Shown: positions 1-9,780 of the stretch, piece after piece
How the letters are laid out: the number at the start of each line of letters is the position of its first letter
How positions within the stretch are numbered: the first letter of the stretch is position 1
Assembly (NCBI RefSeq): GCF_006715765.1
Contig: NZ_VFNV01000001.1
Coordinates: 434,001 to 498,000, forward strand
Length of the DNA: 64,000 nucleotides
Reading direction: 5' to 3'
From: Rarobacter incanus
GTDB taxonomy: Bacteria; Actinomycetota; Actinomycetes; Actinomycetales; Cellulomonadaceae
Made by a program: the position numbers and the translations under genes
The notes under the pieces: generated by a model
The model's database searches: none
Told to the model about the DNA's origin: nothing
Seen by the model: the letters and a program-made list of their open reading frames with translations, nothing else

Positions 1-1089
1 CTTCTCGCCGCGCTGGGGAACCTGGATCCTCACCTTCGAGCCGCGCATGCCCGTGAGCCATTCTTGCAGTGCGTCGGCGCGTTTCGGCGCAACCGGCACC
101 AGAATTGTCGCGGGGATCGCGTCCTTGCGGTCCCATTCCAGCCCGGGCTGCGTGTATTCGCCATACGCCTTTTCAATGATCGAATCGACGAGTTCCCCGT
201 CCTCCGCCGGCTCCCCAATCTCAACGATCCAGCCCCGCTGGCCCCGGATGCGTCCCTGCCGCACGTAAAACACTTGCACGGATGCTTCAAGTTCGTCGCG
301 CGTCATGGCGTAGACGTCGGCATCCATCCCGTCAGAAAGCACCACCGCGTTCTTCTCCATGGCGGTTCGCAGTGCCTGCAAGTTGTCGCGCAGGCGCGCC
401 GCGGCCTCGAAATCGAGCCGCTGCGCGGCCTGTTGCATCTCCGCCTCGAGCCGGCGCGTGATCGGCGCGGTCTTCCCCGCCATGAAATCGCACAGTTCCT
501 CGGCTAGCTTGCGGTGGTCTTCCGCGCTGATCCGCCCCACGCACGGCGCAGCGCACTTGTCGATGTAGCCGAGCAGGCACGGCCTGCCCTGCAAACCTGC
601 ACGCTTGAAGACCCCGGTCGAGCAGGTGCGGACCGGGAATGGCTTGAGCAGCAGGTCAAGGGTTTCGCGGATCGCCCAGGCCTGCCCGTAGGGGCCGAAG
701 TACCGGTTGCCTGCCTTCTTCGGGGTGCGCGTGACGAGGGCGCGGGGGAACTCGTCGCGCATTGTTATGGCAAGGTACGGATACGATTTGTCGTCGCGAT
801 ACTTGATGTTGAACCGCGGGTCGTATTCCTTGATCCACTGGTATTCGAGCGCCAGCGACTCGACCTCCGTGCCCACGACCGTCCATTCGACGCTCGCCGC
901 GGTTGTGACCATTTGTTGGGTGCGCCGGTGCAGGCTGTGCAGCGGCTGGAAGTAATTCGCTAGCCGCGCGCGCAGGTTCTTCGCTTTGCCGACGTAGATG
1001 ACGCGGCCGTCGGGGTCACGGAAGCGGTAGACACCGGGGGACGCGGGGATCTCGCCGGGCGCGGGACGGTAGGTAGCGGGATCGGTCAC
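1..1089 (-). CDS. uvrC: UvrABC excinuclease subunit C, N-terminal part (cut by window start)
   Basis: UvrC makes the two incisions flanking a DNA lesion after UvrA and UvrB have loaded. The frame is open from a GTG at 1089 (protein begins [15 protein letters not shown]) to the window edge, giving 363 codons of a protein usually about 600-680 residues long; the C-terminal RNase H-like nuclease and HhH domains lie outside. Visible are the GIY-YIG nuclease domain ([20 protein letters not shown], residues about 19-40) and the UVR domain that contacts UvrB ([20 protein letters not shown], about 210-235). It lies downstream of uvrA on the same strand but is separated from it by about 2.2 kb of repeats and a small nuclease gene. 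Identification is firm. Confidence 0.97.
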   Translation of the reverse strand, partial: MTDPATYRPAPGEIPASPGVYRFRDPDGRVIYVGKAKNLRARLANYFQPLHSLHRRTQQMVTTAASVEWTVVGTEVESLALEYQWIKEYDPRFNIKYRDDKSYPYLAITMRDEFPRALVTRTPKKAGNRYFGPYGQAWAIRETLDLLLKPFPVRTCSTGVFKRAGLQGRPCLLGYIDKCAAPCVGRISAEDHRKLAEELCDFMAGKTAPITRRLEAEMQQAAQRLDFEAAARLRDNLQALRTAMEKNAVVLSDGMDADVYAMTRDELEASVQVFYVRQGRIRGQRGWIVEIGEPAEDGELVDSIIEKAYGEYTQPGLEWDRKDAIPATILVPVAPKRADALQEWLTGMRGSKVRIQVPQRGEK

Positions 1090-1110
1090 TTATCTATTAT
1101 CGCCGGTCTT

Positions 1111-1500
1111 CCGTTGATCGAGTAGCGCCAACACCCGTTGATCGAGTAGCGCCAACACCCGTTGATCGAGTAGCGCCGAAGGCGCGTATCGAGATCAACC
1201 CTCTCCCCGGTCACATAGCGCCGACTCCCGTTGATCGAGTAGCGCCGCTCTCCCGTTGATCGAGTAGCGCCGAAGGCGCGTATCGAGATCAACCCTCTCC
1301 CCGGTCACATAGCGCCGACTCCCGTTGATCGAGTAGCGCCGAAGGCGCGTATCGAGATCAACCCTCTCCCCGGTCACCTAGCGCCGACTCCCGTTGATCG
1401 AGTAGCGCCGAAGGCGCGTATCGAGATCAACCCTCTCCCCGGTCACATAGCGCCGACTCCCGTTGATCGAGTAGCGCCGAAGGCGCGTATCGAGATCAAC
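1111..1500. repeat. REP-like palindrome array 1 (69-bp and 24-bp periods)
   Basis: Five complete imperfect hairpins start near 1159, 1253, 1322, 1391 and 1460. Arms are GTTGATCGAGTAGCGCC and GGCGCGTATCGAGATCAA. The last four are spaced exactly 69 bp apart, with a conserved spacer (CCTCTCCCCGGTCACATAG). Before them the left arm alone is repeated at 24-bp spacing (1111, 1135), and a further half-copy lies at 1228. The array fills the gap between the small GIY-YIG gene stop and the uvrC start, so it would be transcribed if the genes are co-transcribed. No protein-coding function is supported. Confidence 0.93.
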
Positions 1501-1534
1501 CCTCTCCCCGACATAGGACCAAGTGCTGCCAGTA

Positions 1535-1831
1535 TCAGTGTGGTCGCTCGCGTGAGAAATCTTTACGCGCGAGTTGAGGCAGGTCTGAGAATCGTCCCTC
1601 AATGAGCGCGATTCGCTTTCGTCGCGACCAGTTCTGAACCTGCTTTTCGGCAGCAAAAGCTTCACCGATATTGGGATAGATCGCCACGTAGACGAGCTCG
1701 ACCGGAAGGCGCCGTTTGGTGTATTCGCTGCCGCAACCCGAAGCATGCTGCGCGAGACGATTCTCAATGTTTCGCGTGCTGCCAACATAAAACGAACCAT
1801 CGCGACATTTCAAAATGTACATATATGCCAT
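1535..1831 (-). CDS. Small stand-alone GIY-YIG nuclease-family protein
   Basis: This 98-residue protein consists of a single GIY-YIG domain, as in the UPF0213/YhbQ-like group. The GIY part is seen as YMYILKC (residues 3-9), the YIG part as FYVGSTRN (14-21) with the conserved Arg, and a downstream Glu in EAFAAEKQVQNW. The family is small; some members cut DNA, and for most the role is unknown. The gene is enclosed on both sides by REP-like palindrome arrays and sits between uvrA and uvrC, which are commonly neighbours in Actinobacteria. That context suggests, as inference only, a link with the repeats. The ATG at 1831 is supported by alignment of the N-terminus with the family. Confidence 0.9.
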   Translation of the reverse strand: MAYMYILKCRDGSFYVGSTRNIENRLAQHASGCGSEYTKRRLPVELVYVAIYPNIGEAFAAEKQVQNWSRRKRIALIEGRFSDLPQLARKDFSRERPH

Positions 1832-1971
1832 CGCTCAACGATCACAAGCACTCTCACGATGTTCCATCCGAGATAGCTAATGGGGAAAACTACTCGACAC
1901 CCTCAGGAGTTAGTCAGGTGATTGCTTGGAGAGGACTAGCGATATTCGCACGATTCTCCAGCGAGCGGCGC

Positions 1972-3250
1972 GGTCTCGATACGCCCGCCACACGGGCTAC
2001 TCGACCAACGAAGTGCGCGGGAACAGCTGATCGAGTGCGCCGAAGGCGATTATCGAGATCAACGCAGCGGTGGTCTCGATACGCCCGCCACACGGGCTAC
2101 TCGACCAACGAAGTGCGCGGGAACAGCTGATCGAGTGCGCCGAAGGCGATTATCGAGATCAACGCAGCGGTGGTCTCGATACGCCCGCCACACGGGCTAC
2201 TCGACCAACGAAGTGCGCGGGTACAGCTGATCGAGTGCGCCGAAGGCGATTATCGAGATCAACGCAGCGGTGGTCTCGATACGCCCGCCACACGGGCTAC
2301 TCGACCAACGAAGTGCGCGGGTACAGCTGATCGAGTGCGCCGAAGGCGATTATCGAGATCAACGCAGCGGTGGTCTCGATACGCCCGCCACACGGGCTAC
2401 TCGACCAACGAAGTGCGCGGGTACAGCTGATCGAGTGCGCCGAAGGCGATTATCGAGATCAACGCAGGGGTGGTCTCGATACGCCCGCTACGCGGGCTAC
2501 TCGACCAACGAAGACCCCAACCGCCTGGTCTCGATACGCCCGCTACGCGGGCTACTCGACCAACGAAGTGCGCGGGTACAGCTGATCGAGTGCGCCGAAG
2601 GCGATTATCGAGATCAACGCAGCGGTGGTCTCGATACGCCCGCCACACGGGCTACTCGACCAACGAAGTGCGCGGGTACAGCTGATCGAGTGCGCCGAAG
2701 GCGATTATCGAGATCAACGCAGGGGTGGTCTCGATACGCCCGCTACGCGGGCTACTCGACCAACGAAGACCCCAACCGCCCGGTCTCGATACGCCCGCCA
2801 CGCGGGCTACTCGACCAACGAAGACCCCCAACCGCCCGGTCTCGATACGCCCGCCACACGGGCTACTCGACCAACGAAGACCCCCAACCGCCCGGTCTCG
2901 ATACGCCCGCCACACGGGCTACTCGACCAACGAAGACCCCCAACCGCCCGGTCTCGATACGCCCGCTACGCGGGCTACTCGACCAACGAAGGAGTGGTCT
3001 CGATACGCCCGCTACGCGGGCTACTCGACCAACGAAGACCCCCAACCGCCCGGTCTCGATACGCCCGCCACACGGGCTACTCGACCAACGAAGACCCCCA
3101 ACCGCCCGGTCTCGATACGCCCGCTACGCGGGCTACTCGACCAACGAAGACCCCCAACCCCCCGGTCTCGATACGCCCGCTACGCGGGCTACTCGACCAA
3201 CGAAGTGCGGGCTACTCGACCAACGAAGTGCGGGCTACTCGACCAACGAA
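1972..3250. repeat. REP-like palindrome array 2 (100-bp composite and 55-56-bp units)
   Basis: Seventeen copies of a hairpin with arms GGTCTCGATACGCCCGC and GCGGGCTACTCGACC start at 1972, 2072, 2172, 2272, 2372, 2472, 2527, 2627, 2727, 2782, 2838, 2894, 2950, 2996, 3052, 3108 and 3164. In the 100-bp units this hairpin is followed by a second one in opposite orientation (arms TGATCGAGTGCGCCG and CGATTATCGAGATCA), a mosaic like BIMEs of enterobacteria. In the later 55-56-bp units only the first hairpin remains, joined by a GACCCCCAACCGCC spacer. The last 45 bp are two 22-bp copies of the right arm only. The array ends 9 bp from the uvrA stop codon. Confidence 0.95.
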
Positions 3251-3258
3251 ACAGCGCG

Positions 3259-6096
3259 CTACCCAAGCAACTCCCGCAGGAAGAACCCGGTGTGGCTCTT
3301 CGGCGACTTCGCAACGTGTTCGGGCGTTCCCTGCGCCACGACGACTCCGCCGCCGGACCCGCCCTCGGGCCCCATGTCGATCACCCAATCGGAGTTCTTG
3401 ATCACGTCGAGGTTGTGCTCGATAACGATTACCGTGTTGCCCTTGTCGACAAGCGACTGCAACACGCCGAGCAGCTTGCGGATGTCTTCGAAGTGCAATC
3501 CGGTCGTCGGCTCGTCCAGCACGTAGACGGTGCGCCCGGTGGAGCGGCGCTGCAGTTCGGACGCGAGCTTGACGCGCTGCGCCTCACCACCGGATAGGGT
3601 CGGGGCCGGCTGGCCCAACCGGACGTACCCCAGGCCAACATCGACAAGGGTCTTTAGGTGACGCGATATCCGCGGCACCGCCGCGAAAAACTCCGCTGCC
3701 TCGGCTATCGGCATATCCAGGACGTCAGCAACGGTCTTGCCCTTGTAATGCACTTCCAGGGTTTCGCGGTTGTACCGGGCCCCGTGGCACACCTCGCACG
3801 GGACGTAGACGTCCGGCAGGAAGTTCATCTCGATCTTGATCGTGCCATCCCCAGAGCATGCCTCACACCGACCGCCCTTGACATTGAACGAGAACCGACC
3901 CGGCCCATACCCACGCACTTTCGCCTCGGTTGTGTCGGCGAAGAGCCGGCGCATGGGGTCCCACACGCCCGTGTATGTCGCGGGGTTCGATCTGGGCGTG
4001 CGCCCGATGGGACCCTGGTCGACGTGGACGACCTTATCGAGTTCCTCAAGTCCGGTCACGCGCTTGTGTCGTCCCGCCACGCGCTTGGCACCGTTGAGTT
4101 GGTTCGCCATGACCGTGTAGAGGATCGAATTGACCAGCGTCGATTTCCCCGAGCCGGACACGCCGGTGACGGCGGTGAGGACGCCCAGCGGGAAGGACAC
4201 GTCGATGTTGCGCAGATTGTTCTCACGCGCGCCCAGCACCGTGACCTGCCGCTTCTTATCGATGGGGCGGCGGGCGGATGGCAGCGGGATGGACCGGCGC
4301 CCCGACAGGTACGCTCCGGTCACGGAGTCCTTGGATGCCAGCAGCCCGGCCAGGTCCCCCGAGTGAACGATGCGACCGCCGTGCTCCCCCGCCCCGGGGC
4401 CGACGTCCACGATCCAGTCGGCCGCCCGGATCGTGTCCTCGTCGTGCTCGACGACGATGAGCGTGTTACCGAGGTCGCGCAGGCGGGTCAGGGTGTCGAT
4501 GAGCCTGCGGTTGTCGCGCTGGTGCAGGCCGATGGACGGCTCGTCCAGAACGTAGAGCACCCCGACCAGACCCGACCCGATTTGCGTGGCGAGCCGGATG
4601 CGCTGCGCCTCCCCGCCGGAAAGGGTCCCGGCGGCGCGCGACATGGTCAGGTAGTCCAGCCCCACATCGAGCAGGAACCCCAATCGCGCCTGGATTTCCT
4701 TCAGCACCTGCCCGGCGATCATTTTCTCGCGGCCGCTCAACTCCAAGTTGTCCAAGAACCCGGACGCGTCGCGAATGGACAGGTCGCAAACTTCCGCGAT
4801 CGAACGCCCCGATACCTTGACGGCCAGCACCTCGGGCTTAAGCCTCGCGCCCTTACACGCGGGGCACGCGACCTCGCGCATGTACGCCTCGTACTTATCC
4901 TTCGACCATTCGGATTCGGTTTCGGCGTGCCGCCGCTCCAGGAATGGCATGACGCCTTCGAATCCGGTGGTGTATTGCCGTTCGCGGCCCCACCGGTTGC
5001 GGTATTTGACCTGCACTTCGTAATCGCGCCCGTGCAGGACGGATTTGCGGACTTCTTTGGGCAGTTTGTTCCACGGCGTGTCCATGGAGAACCCCAGATC
5101 GGCGCTGAGTGCCGCGAGGATCCTTTGAAAATACTCGGACGAGGTATGCGACCACGGAGCGATTGCCCCATCGCGAAGGGATAGGTCGGGGTCGGGAACC
5201 ACAAGGTCGGGGTCCACCTCGAGCCGCATTCCCAATCCGGTGCACTCGGGGCACGCCCCGTAGGGGGCGTTGAAGGAGAAGGTGCGCGGCTCAATTTCGT
5301 CGAGCGCCAGGGGGTGATCGTTGGGGCATGACCGGTGTTCGGAGAATCGTCGCTCGCGTTGCGGGTCGTCGGCGTCCGCGTCCACCATTTCGGCGATCAA
5401 AAGCCCATCGGCGAGTTTGAGCGCCGTTTCCACCGAGTCGGTGAGCCTGCGGCGGATGCCGTCCTTGGCGACCAACCGGTCCACGACGACCTCGATGTCG
5501 TGCTTGAGCTTCTTTTCCAGCGTGGGTGGGCTGGACAGTTGCACGGTTTGACCGTCAACGCGCGCGCGGGAAAATCCCTGGGTGACCAGCTCGGAAAACA
5601 GTTCCGCGTATTCACCCTTGCGCCCGCGAATGACCGGAGCAAGGATTTGGAAACGAGTGCCCGCGGGCAGTTCCAAAAGCCGGTCGACTATTTGCTGCGG
5701 CGACTGCGCGACGATTTTTTCTCCGCACACAGGGCAGTGCGGCGTTCCGGCCCGCGCGAAGAGCAGGCGCAGGTAGTCGTATACCTCGGTGATCGTTCCG
5801 ACGGTGGAACGCGGGTTGCGGTTCGTCGACTTCTGATCGATCGACACGGCGGGCGAAAGCCCCTCGATAAAATCGACATCCGGCTTGTCCATCTGTCCCA
5901 GAAACTGGCGCGCGTACGCGGACAGCGATTCGACATAGCGGCGCTGCCCTTCGGCAAAGATGGTGTCGAATGCTAGCGAAGACTTGCCGGAACCGGACAA
6001 TCCGGTAAACACGATCATCTTGTTTCTTGGCAGGTCAAGATTGACGTTGCGCAGGTTATGTTCCCTTGCGCCCTGGATGACGAGGCGTTCACTCAC
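3259..6096 (-). CDS. uvrA: UvrABC excinuclease subunit A
   Basis: UvrA is the damage-sensing ABC-type ATPase that delivers UvrB to lesions. The protein is full length (about 945 residues). It has two Walker A motifs (GLSGSGKSS near residue 32, GVSGSGKST near 640), two signature motifs ([24 protein letters not shown]), and zinc-binding cysteine pairs ([23 protein letters not shown] with CEVCHG). Two consecutive GTG codons occur at 6099 and 6096. A TAGACT -10 box lies exactly 6 nt before the GTG at 6096, which suggests a leaderless transcript starting there. A LexA-like box lies 32 bp upstream. No hairpin terminator is seen; the REP array follows the stop directly. Confidence 0.98.
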   Translation of the reverse strand: MSERLVIQGAREHNLRNVNLDLPRNKMIVFTGLSGSGKSSLAFDTIFAEGQRRYVESLSAYARQFLGQMDKPDVDFIEGLSPAVSIDQKSTNRNPRSTVGTITEVYDYLRLLFARAGTPHCPVCGEKIVAQSPQQIVDRLLELPAGTRFQILAPVIRGRKGEYAELFSELVTQGFSRARVDGQTVQLSSPPTLEKKLKHDIEVVVDRLVAKDGIRRRLTDSVETALKLADGLLIAEMVDADADDPQRERRFSEHRSCPNDHPLALDEIEPRTFSFNAPYGACPECTGLGMRLEVDPDLVVPDPDLSLRDGAIAPWSHTSSEYFQRILAALSADLGFSMDTPWNKLPKEVRKSVLHGRDYEVQVKYRNRWGRERQYTTGFEGVMPFLERRHAETESEWSKDKYEAYMREVACPACKGARLKPEVLAVKVSGRSIAEVCDLSIRDASGFLDNLELSGREKMIAGQVLKEIQARLGFLLDVGLDYLTMSRAAGTLSGGEAQRIRLATQIGSGLVGVLYVLDEPSIGLHQRDNRRLIDTLTRLRDLGNTLIVVEHDEDTIRAADWIVDVGPGAGEHGGRIVHSGDLAGLLASKDSVTGAYLSGRRSIPLPSARRPIDKKRQVTVLGARENNLRNIDVSFPLGVLTAVTGVSGSGKSTLVNSILYTVMANQLNGAKRVAGRHKRVTGLEELDKVVHVDQGPIGRTPRSNPATYTGVWDPMRRLFADTTEAKVRGYGPGRFSFNVKGGRCEACSGDGTIKIEMNFLPDVYVPCEVCHGARYNRETLEVHYKGKTVADVLDMPIAEAAEFFAAVPRISRHLKTLVDVGLGYVRLGQPAPTLSGGEAQRVKLASELQRRSTGRTVYVLDEPTTGLHFEDIRKLLGVLQSLVDKGNTVIVIEHNLDVIKNSDWVIDMGPEGGSGGGVVVAQGTPEHVAKSPKSHTGFFLRELLG

Positions 6097-6127
6097 CACC
6101 CCAGTCTAAATCACAATGCCGAAAACT

Positions 6128-6143
6128 TCGCACATATGTACTA
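6128..6143 (-). promoter_or_regulatory. Candidate LexA (SOS) box upstream of uvrA
   Basis: The site reads TCGCACATATGTACTA, which agrees with the Gram-positive LexA consensus TCGAACRNRYGTTCGA at 13 of 16 positions by eye. It lies about 20 bp upstream of the TAGACT -10 box and would cover the -35 region of the uvrA promoter. Regulation of uvrA by LexA is well established in other bacteria; binding here is inferred. Confidence 0.6.
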
Positions 6144-6445
6144 GTTCGCTAGAAGCGCACCGCACTCCAGCCACCCGCACCCTGAAGAACTCGCCCCGAT
6201 TCACAGTAACGCCCAAGGAGAATCACATCACCCAACACTCCCCCACACAGACCGACGCGCAAGCCGCATCACCTTGCCATCAGACCTTGAACGCATAAAC
6301 GACCGTGACCGACCACCGCTCGTGTGCATTTAGTCACTTTCCCGCAAATTCCCTGTCCATACGCAGGGTTCTTTCCTATTCTTGCGGGTAGTTAGCGGAC
6401 ACACAGCAATAACCGATCGAACGATTAGAACGGTGAGGGATCAAA

Positions 6446-7776
6446 ATGGCGCAGGGGTCAGATGCTCTCAAGGTCATGACGGTTGTGGGAACACGCCCGG
6501 AAGCGATAAAGATGATTCCCGTCATCCAAGCGCTCGAATCGAGCCGGCACTTCCAGCCCGTGACCATTAGCACCGGTCAGCACGAACGCATGGTGGCCGA
6601 TCTGTTCGCCAGCACGGGCATCAAGACGGACATCGACCTGCGGGTCACCCAACACGGCCCCGTCACGCTCAACCAGCTGTTTTCCCACGTCACGGGCGCA
6701 TTCGACCGAATCTGGCAACCGGGCCCGGTCGCCGAACCCTTCCGCGCGGACGGCGGACGCAGCCCCTTTGGCGCAATCGCCTGCATGGTGCACGGCGACA
6801 CGACCTCCGCCGCGGCCGCGGCGATCGGCGCGTTCCACCTCGGAATCCCCGTCATCCACGTCGAGGCCGGCCTGCGCACCTCGAACGTGCTTTCCCCCTT
6901 CCCCGAAGAGGGCAACCGCCAACTCATATCCCGCATAGCGGCGCTGCACCTGGCCCCGACCAGCCACAACAAGATGAACCTCATCGCCGAGGGCATTGAC
7001 GCGAACCGTATCGTGGTCACCGGCAACACGTCGATTGACATGCTGTCGTGGGCCGTCGGCCAGGGCGGGAGCCTGGGCCCCGACCTGGAGGATTTGGACC
7101 ACGATCACTCGCGCCGCATCGTCCTGGTTACCGCCCACCGCCGCGAGAATTGGGGCGCGGGCATCGAACGGATATCCGGCGCGGTCGCGCAGTTGGCCAG
7201 CGCCTACCCGAACACGGTCTTTGTCGTTCCGATGCACCCGAACCCGGCGGTGCGCACGACCATCCGCAGCCACCTCAGCGGCTACGCGAACGTTCGCCTG
7301 ATCGAACCGCGCAGCTACGACCAGTTCGCTCGCCTCATGGCGCGTTCCTACCTAGCGATCACGGATTCGGGCGGCGTCCAGGAAGAGGCCCCCGCCCTGC
7401 ACACCCCCGTGCTGGTCGTCAGGGACACTACCGAACGCACCGAGGGCGTGGATGCGGGGACGTTGGAACTCGTCGGCACTGACCCCAAGCGCATCGTCAA
7501 CGCCGCATCGCGCCTGCTCGATAGCCCCACCGTGCACGCGGAGCGCGGCAAGTACCTAAAAACCCCTACGGCGACGGCCACGCGGCACAGCGCATCCTTC
7601 AAACCCTGGAGAACGTGTTTTGCGACGGCCCGCGCCCGCACCAATTCGATGACGAGCAGGTCCGCGCCGCCGTCCTGCGCCGCATCGGGGCGACCCCGGC
7701 CCAGTTCGCCCGTCCGGTCGCGTCCGAGACTTTGCCCTTCGAGCCTGACCGTCAGGTGGCTAGTCTTTCCCAATGA
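6446..7776 (+). CDS. wecB: UDP-N-acetylglucosamine 2-epimerase (non-hydrolysing), with a frameshift near the 3' end
   Basis: This enzyme interconverts UDP-GlcNAc and UDP-ManNAc for surface-glycan synthesis. The start is KVMTVVGTRPEAIKMIPVIQ, and the body carries the usual VHGDTTSA, HVEAGLRT, TAHRREN and SGGVQEEAP motifs. Around 7558 the frame is broken in a run of five A residues. The reading frame that opens with this ATG ends with unrelated sequence at 7786. The frame one base back continues with NPYGDGHAAQRILQTLENVF, the expected family C-terminus, and stops at 7776 in an ATGA overlap with the next gene. One extra A would give a normal 443-residue enzyme. Cause unknown: sequencing indel, true mutation or slippage. 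The RBS GTGAGGGA precedes the ATG. Confidence 0.88.
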
Positions 7777-9461
7777 ACGGCTTTGATCCGTACGCAGGCA
7801 CGCCGCTGTGGCTGCAACCGCTCTATTGGGTTGCGCTGATCATGATCGTGGCGAGCTTGGCGACGCTTTTTGGGCTTGTGTGGGGCGCCAGCCGCGCGCA
7901 AGAAGACGATGAGGACGAGCGCCCCGACCCCCTTTCGCCCGCAAGCCGCGAGATTGCGGTGCGCGATGTGCAGGTCGATGAACGCGAACGCGACTACCTG
8001 TGGGTCTTTGTGGTGCCCGCCCTCAACGAGGAACGCACGATCGCGGATTCGGTTGCGCGGCTTGCGGCCGTGGCCGCCGCCCACCGGATCATCTTGGTGA
8101 TCAACGACGGCTCCGACGACGACACCGGACGGATCCTGGACGGGTTGGACGTGCCGGGACTGATCGTTCTGACGCGGACCGCCCCGAACGCGCGCAAGGG
8201 CAAGGCCCAGGCGCTCAACGACGCCTGGCACTACCTGCACACGCGGGTCCTGGATTCACCCGACTACCGCGGCTGGGACCCGGACCACGTCATCGTCACG
8301 ATCGTGGACGCGGACGGGCGGCTGGCGCCCAACGCGACCGACGTGGTCAAGCACTTCGTCGACGAACGCGTCGGCGGGGTGCAGTCGCTGGTGCGCATCT
8401 ACAACCGCTCAAGCTTCTTGACGTGGGCCCAGAACCTCGAATTCTTGGTGTTCGGAAAGGTGTTTCAGCGCGGGCGCTCGCGGTGGGGCACTGCGAACAT
8501 GGGCGGCAACGGGCAGTTCAACCGCCTGTCGGCCCTTGACTCCGTGGTTGTCCCGGTGCCCCAGCATGCGGCTCGGCGCGCGGCCAGCAGCGAGGAGATC
8601 GCGGGGCCGTGGCGGGCCAGGCTCACCGAGGATCAGGACATCGGCGTGCGAATGTTGCAGGCGGGCTGGCGCGGCGAGCAGTCGACCACGGTGACGATCG
8701 ATCAGCAGGGGCTGAACTCGTTCCGGACCTTGTATCGCCAGAGAACGCGGTGGTCGCAAGGCACGTGGCAATCGGTCGCCCTGGTGCGCGGCGTGGGTAA
8801 GCTGCACGCGAACGTCGTGGCGAAGTTCGATCACGTTTGGTACCTGCTGACCCCGTTGGTGCAGGCCGTCGTGGGTTTGTCGGTGCTGGCTTCGATCGTG
8901 CAATTGCTACTGGGCGACGTAAGCATCTACATGCCGTGGCAGGTCGTCGTGGCGTTCTACGTGCTGTCTTTTGCGCCCGGGGTGGTGGTGATCTTTGCCT
9001 CTCTTGGCCACACCGGGCTGAAATCGGTCATCGTTGCAGTCGTGCTGGCGCACCTGTATTTGATCTACACCTGGATGATCTATCCGGTCGTGTTCCGGGC
9101 GCTGGGACGCCAGGTGGCGCGCCGCACGGGATGGGCAAAGACAGCGCGCGAAAAGATCGACGAACCGGCGCAAGCGCCCGGTCAAATCGGCGCATCGACC
9201 GCGGGTGAACTGGGTGCGGCGGGTGATTTTGGAGCCGCGCCAGCGGGTGAAACTGGGGCGCAAGGCGTGCTCGAACCCGCGCCGGCGGGTGGGCAGGACG
9301 CCCCGATACCCGGCAAGCAAATCGGGCCAGCGGGCAGCCCCGGCGTTGCCGCGGGCGGCACTTTTGCGTGGGCTGGGCGGGGCAACGGGTTAGGCACGGC
9401 GGATGCGGCAGCGATCCTGGCCGTTCCAATGTCGCGGAAAGTGAGGGCGCCACGGCCTTGA
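7773..9461 (+). CDS. Membrane-embedded processive GT2 glycosyltransferase (polysaccharide synthase)
   Basis: This family 2 glycosyltransferase (562 residues) is of the cellulose/hyaluronan/poly-GlcNAc synthase type. It has an N-terminal membrane segment (about 17-39), a catalytic core with VPALNEERT, NDGSDDDTG, DADG, the TEDQD acceptor-site motif and the processivity motif QRTRW, then three or so C-terminal membrane segments (about 345-430). The last 110 residues are low-complexity Gly/Ala/Pro (GAxGE-like repeats), not typical of the family. It overlaps the frameshift-corrected wecB stop by ATGA, so co-translation and a UDP-ManNAc or UDP-GlcNAc substrate are plausible. The polymer made cannot be deduced. 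Confidence 0.88.
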   Translation: MNGFDPYAGTPLWLQPLYWVALIMIVASLATLFGLVWGASRAQEDDEDERPDPLSPASREIAVRDVQVDERERDYLWVFVVPALNEERTIADSVARLAAVAAAHRIILVINDGSDDDTGRILDGLDVPGLIVLTRTAPNARKGKAQALNDAWHYLHTRVLDSPDYRGWDPDHVIVTIVDADGRLAPNATDVVKHFVDERVGGVQSLVRIYNRSSFLTWAQNLEFLVFGKVFQRGRSRWGTANMGGNGQFNRLSALDSVVVPVPQHAARRAASSEEIAGPWRARLTEDQDIGVRMLQAGWRGEQSTTVTIDQQGLNSFRTLYRQRTRWSQGTWQSVALVRGVGKLHANVVAKFDHVWYLLTPLVQAVVGLSVLASIVQLLLGDVSIYMPWQVVVAFYVLSFAPGVVVIFASLGHTGLKSVIVAVVLAHLYLIYTWMIYPVVFRALGRQVARRTGWAKTAREKIDEPAQAPGQIGASTAGELGAAGDFGAAPAGETGAQGVLEPAPAGGQDAPIPGKQIGPAGSPGVAAGGTFAWAGRGNGLGTADAAAILAVPMSRKVRAPRP

Positions 9462-9494
9462 GTGGACCATGGATACCATATATTATGTATGTAG

Positions 9495-9520
9495 GTCCGC
9501 GACACACACCTGTTGCGGAC
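9495..9520. terminator. Inverted repeat after the GT2 gene (hairpin or operator)
   Basis: Ten-base arms GTCCGCGACA and TGTTGCGGAC (one mismatch) flank a 6-base loop, 33 bp after the GT2 stop. There is no T-tract. It may be a terminator hairpin for wecB-GT2, or an operator for the TetR-type gene that begins 260 bp downstream. The rest of the 9462-9780 gap is AT-richer, with promoter-like TATATTAT and TATAAAT stretches, but no gene is evident. Confidence 0.4.
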
Positions 9521-9780
9521 GCCGTAGGGTCGTGCGGGGTCGCGACACGAACAAGACCCAACATGCTCCACGCTCCCATCGCGAGTATCGTCGGGATCAG
9601 CGGGTTTGCGGATTTTCGCTCTTGCGTGACAGCATCATCCCGCGACCAAGGGCGGTCATGCGCTAGCAACGACGTTCCAACGCATTTTTATAAATACGGC
9701 ACGGTGACTCACATCAATCGAACCGGTTGCCACCACCACGCATTTTCGAAATGCCGAACAACGCACAAGAAGGACACACA

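Noticed and set aside
2270-3526. Long plus-strand frames of up to 418 codons across REP array 2.
   Set aside because: They consist of repeated RPPHGLLDQRSA-type words dictated by the palindromes, run through the uvrA 3' end on the other strand, and have no start signal.
3658-5184. A 508-codon frame antisense to uvrA, and a 514-codon frame antisense to rpsA (36519-38063).
   Set aside because: Typical GC-rich antisense shadows of strongly conserved genes; no family resemblance and no start signals.
6116-6298. A 60-codon plus-strand frame in the uvrA-wecB gap.
   Set aside because: No ribosome site, atypical composition, and it overlaps the uvrA promoter and LexA-like box. The gap probably holds only promoters.
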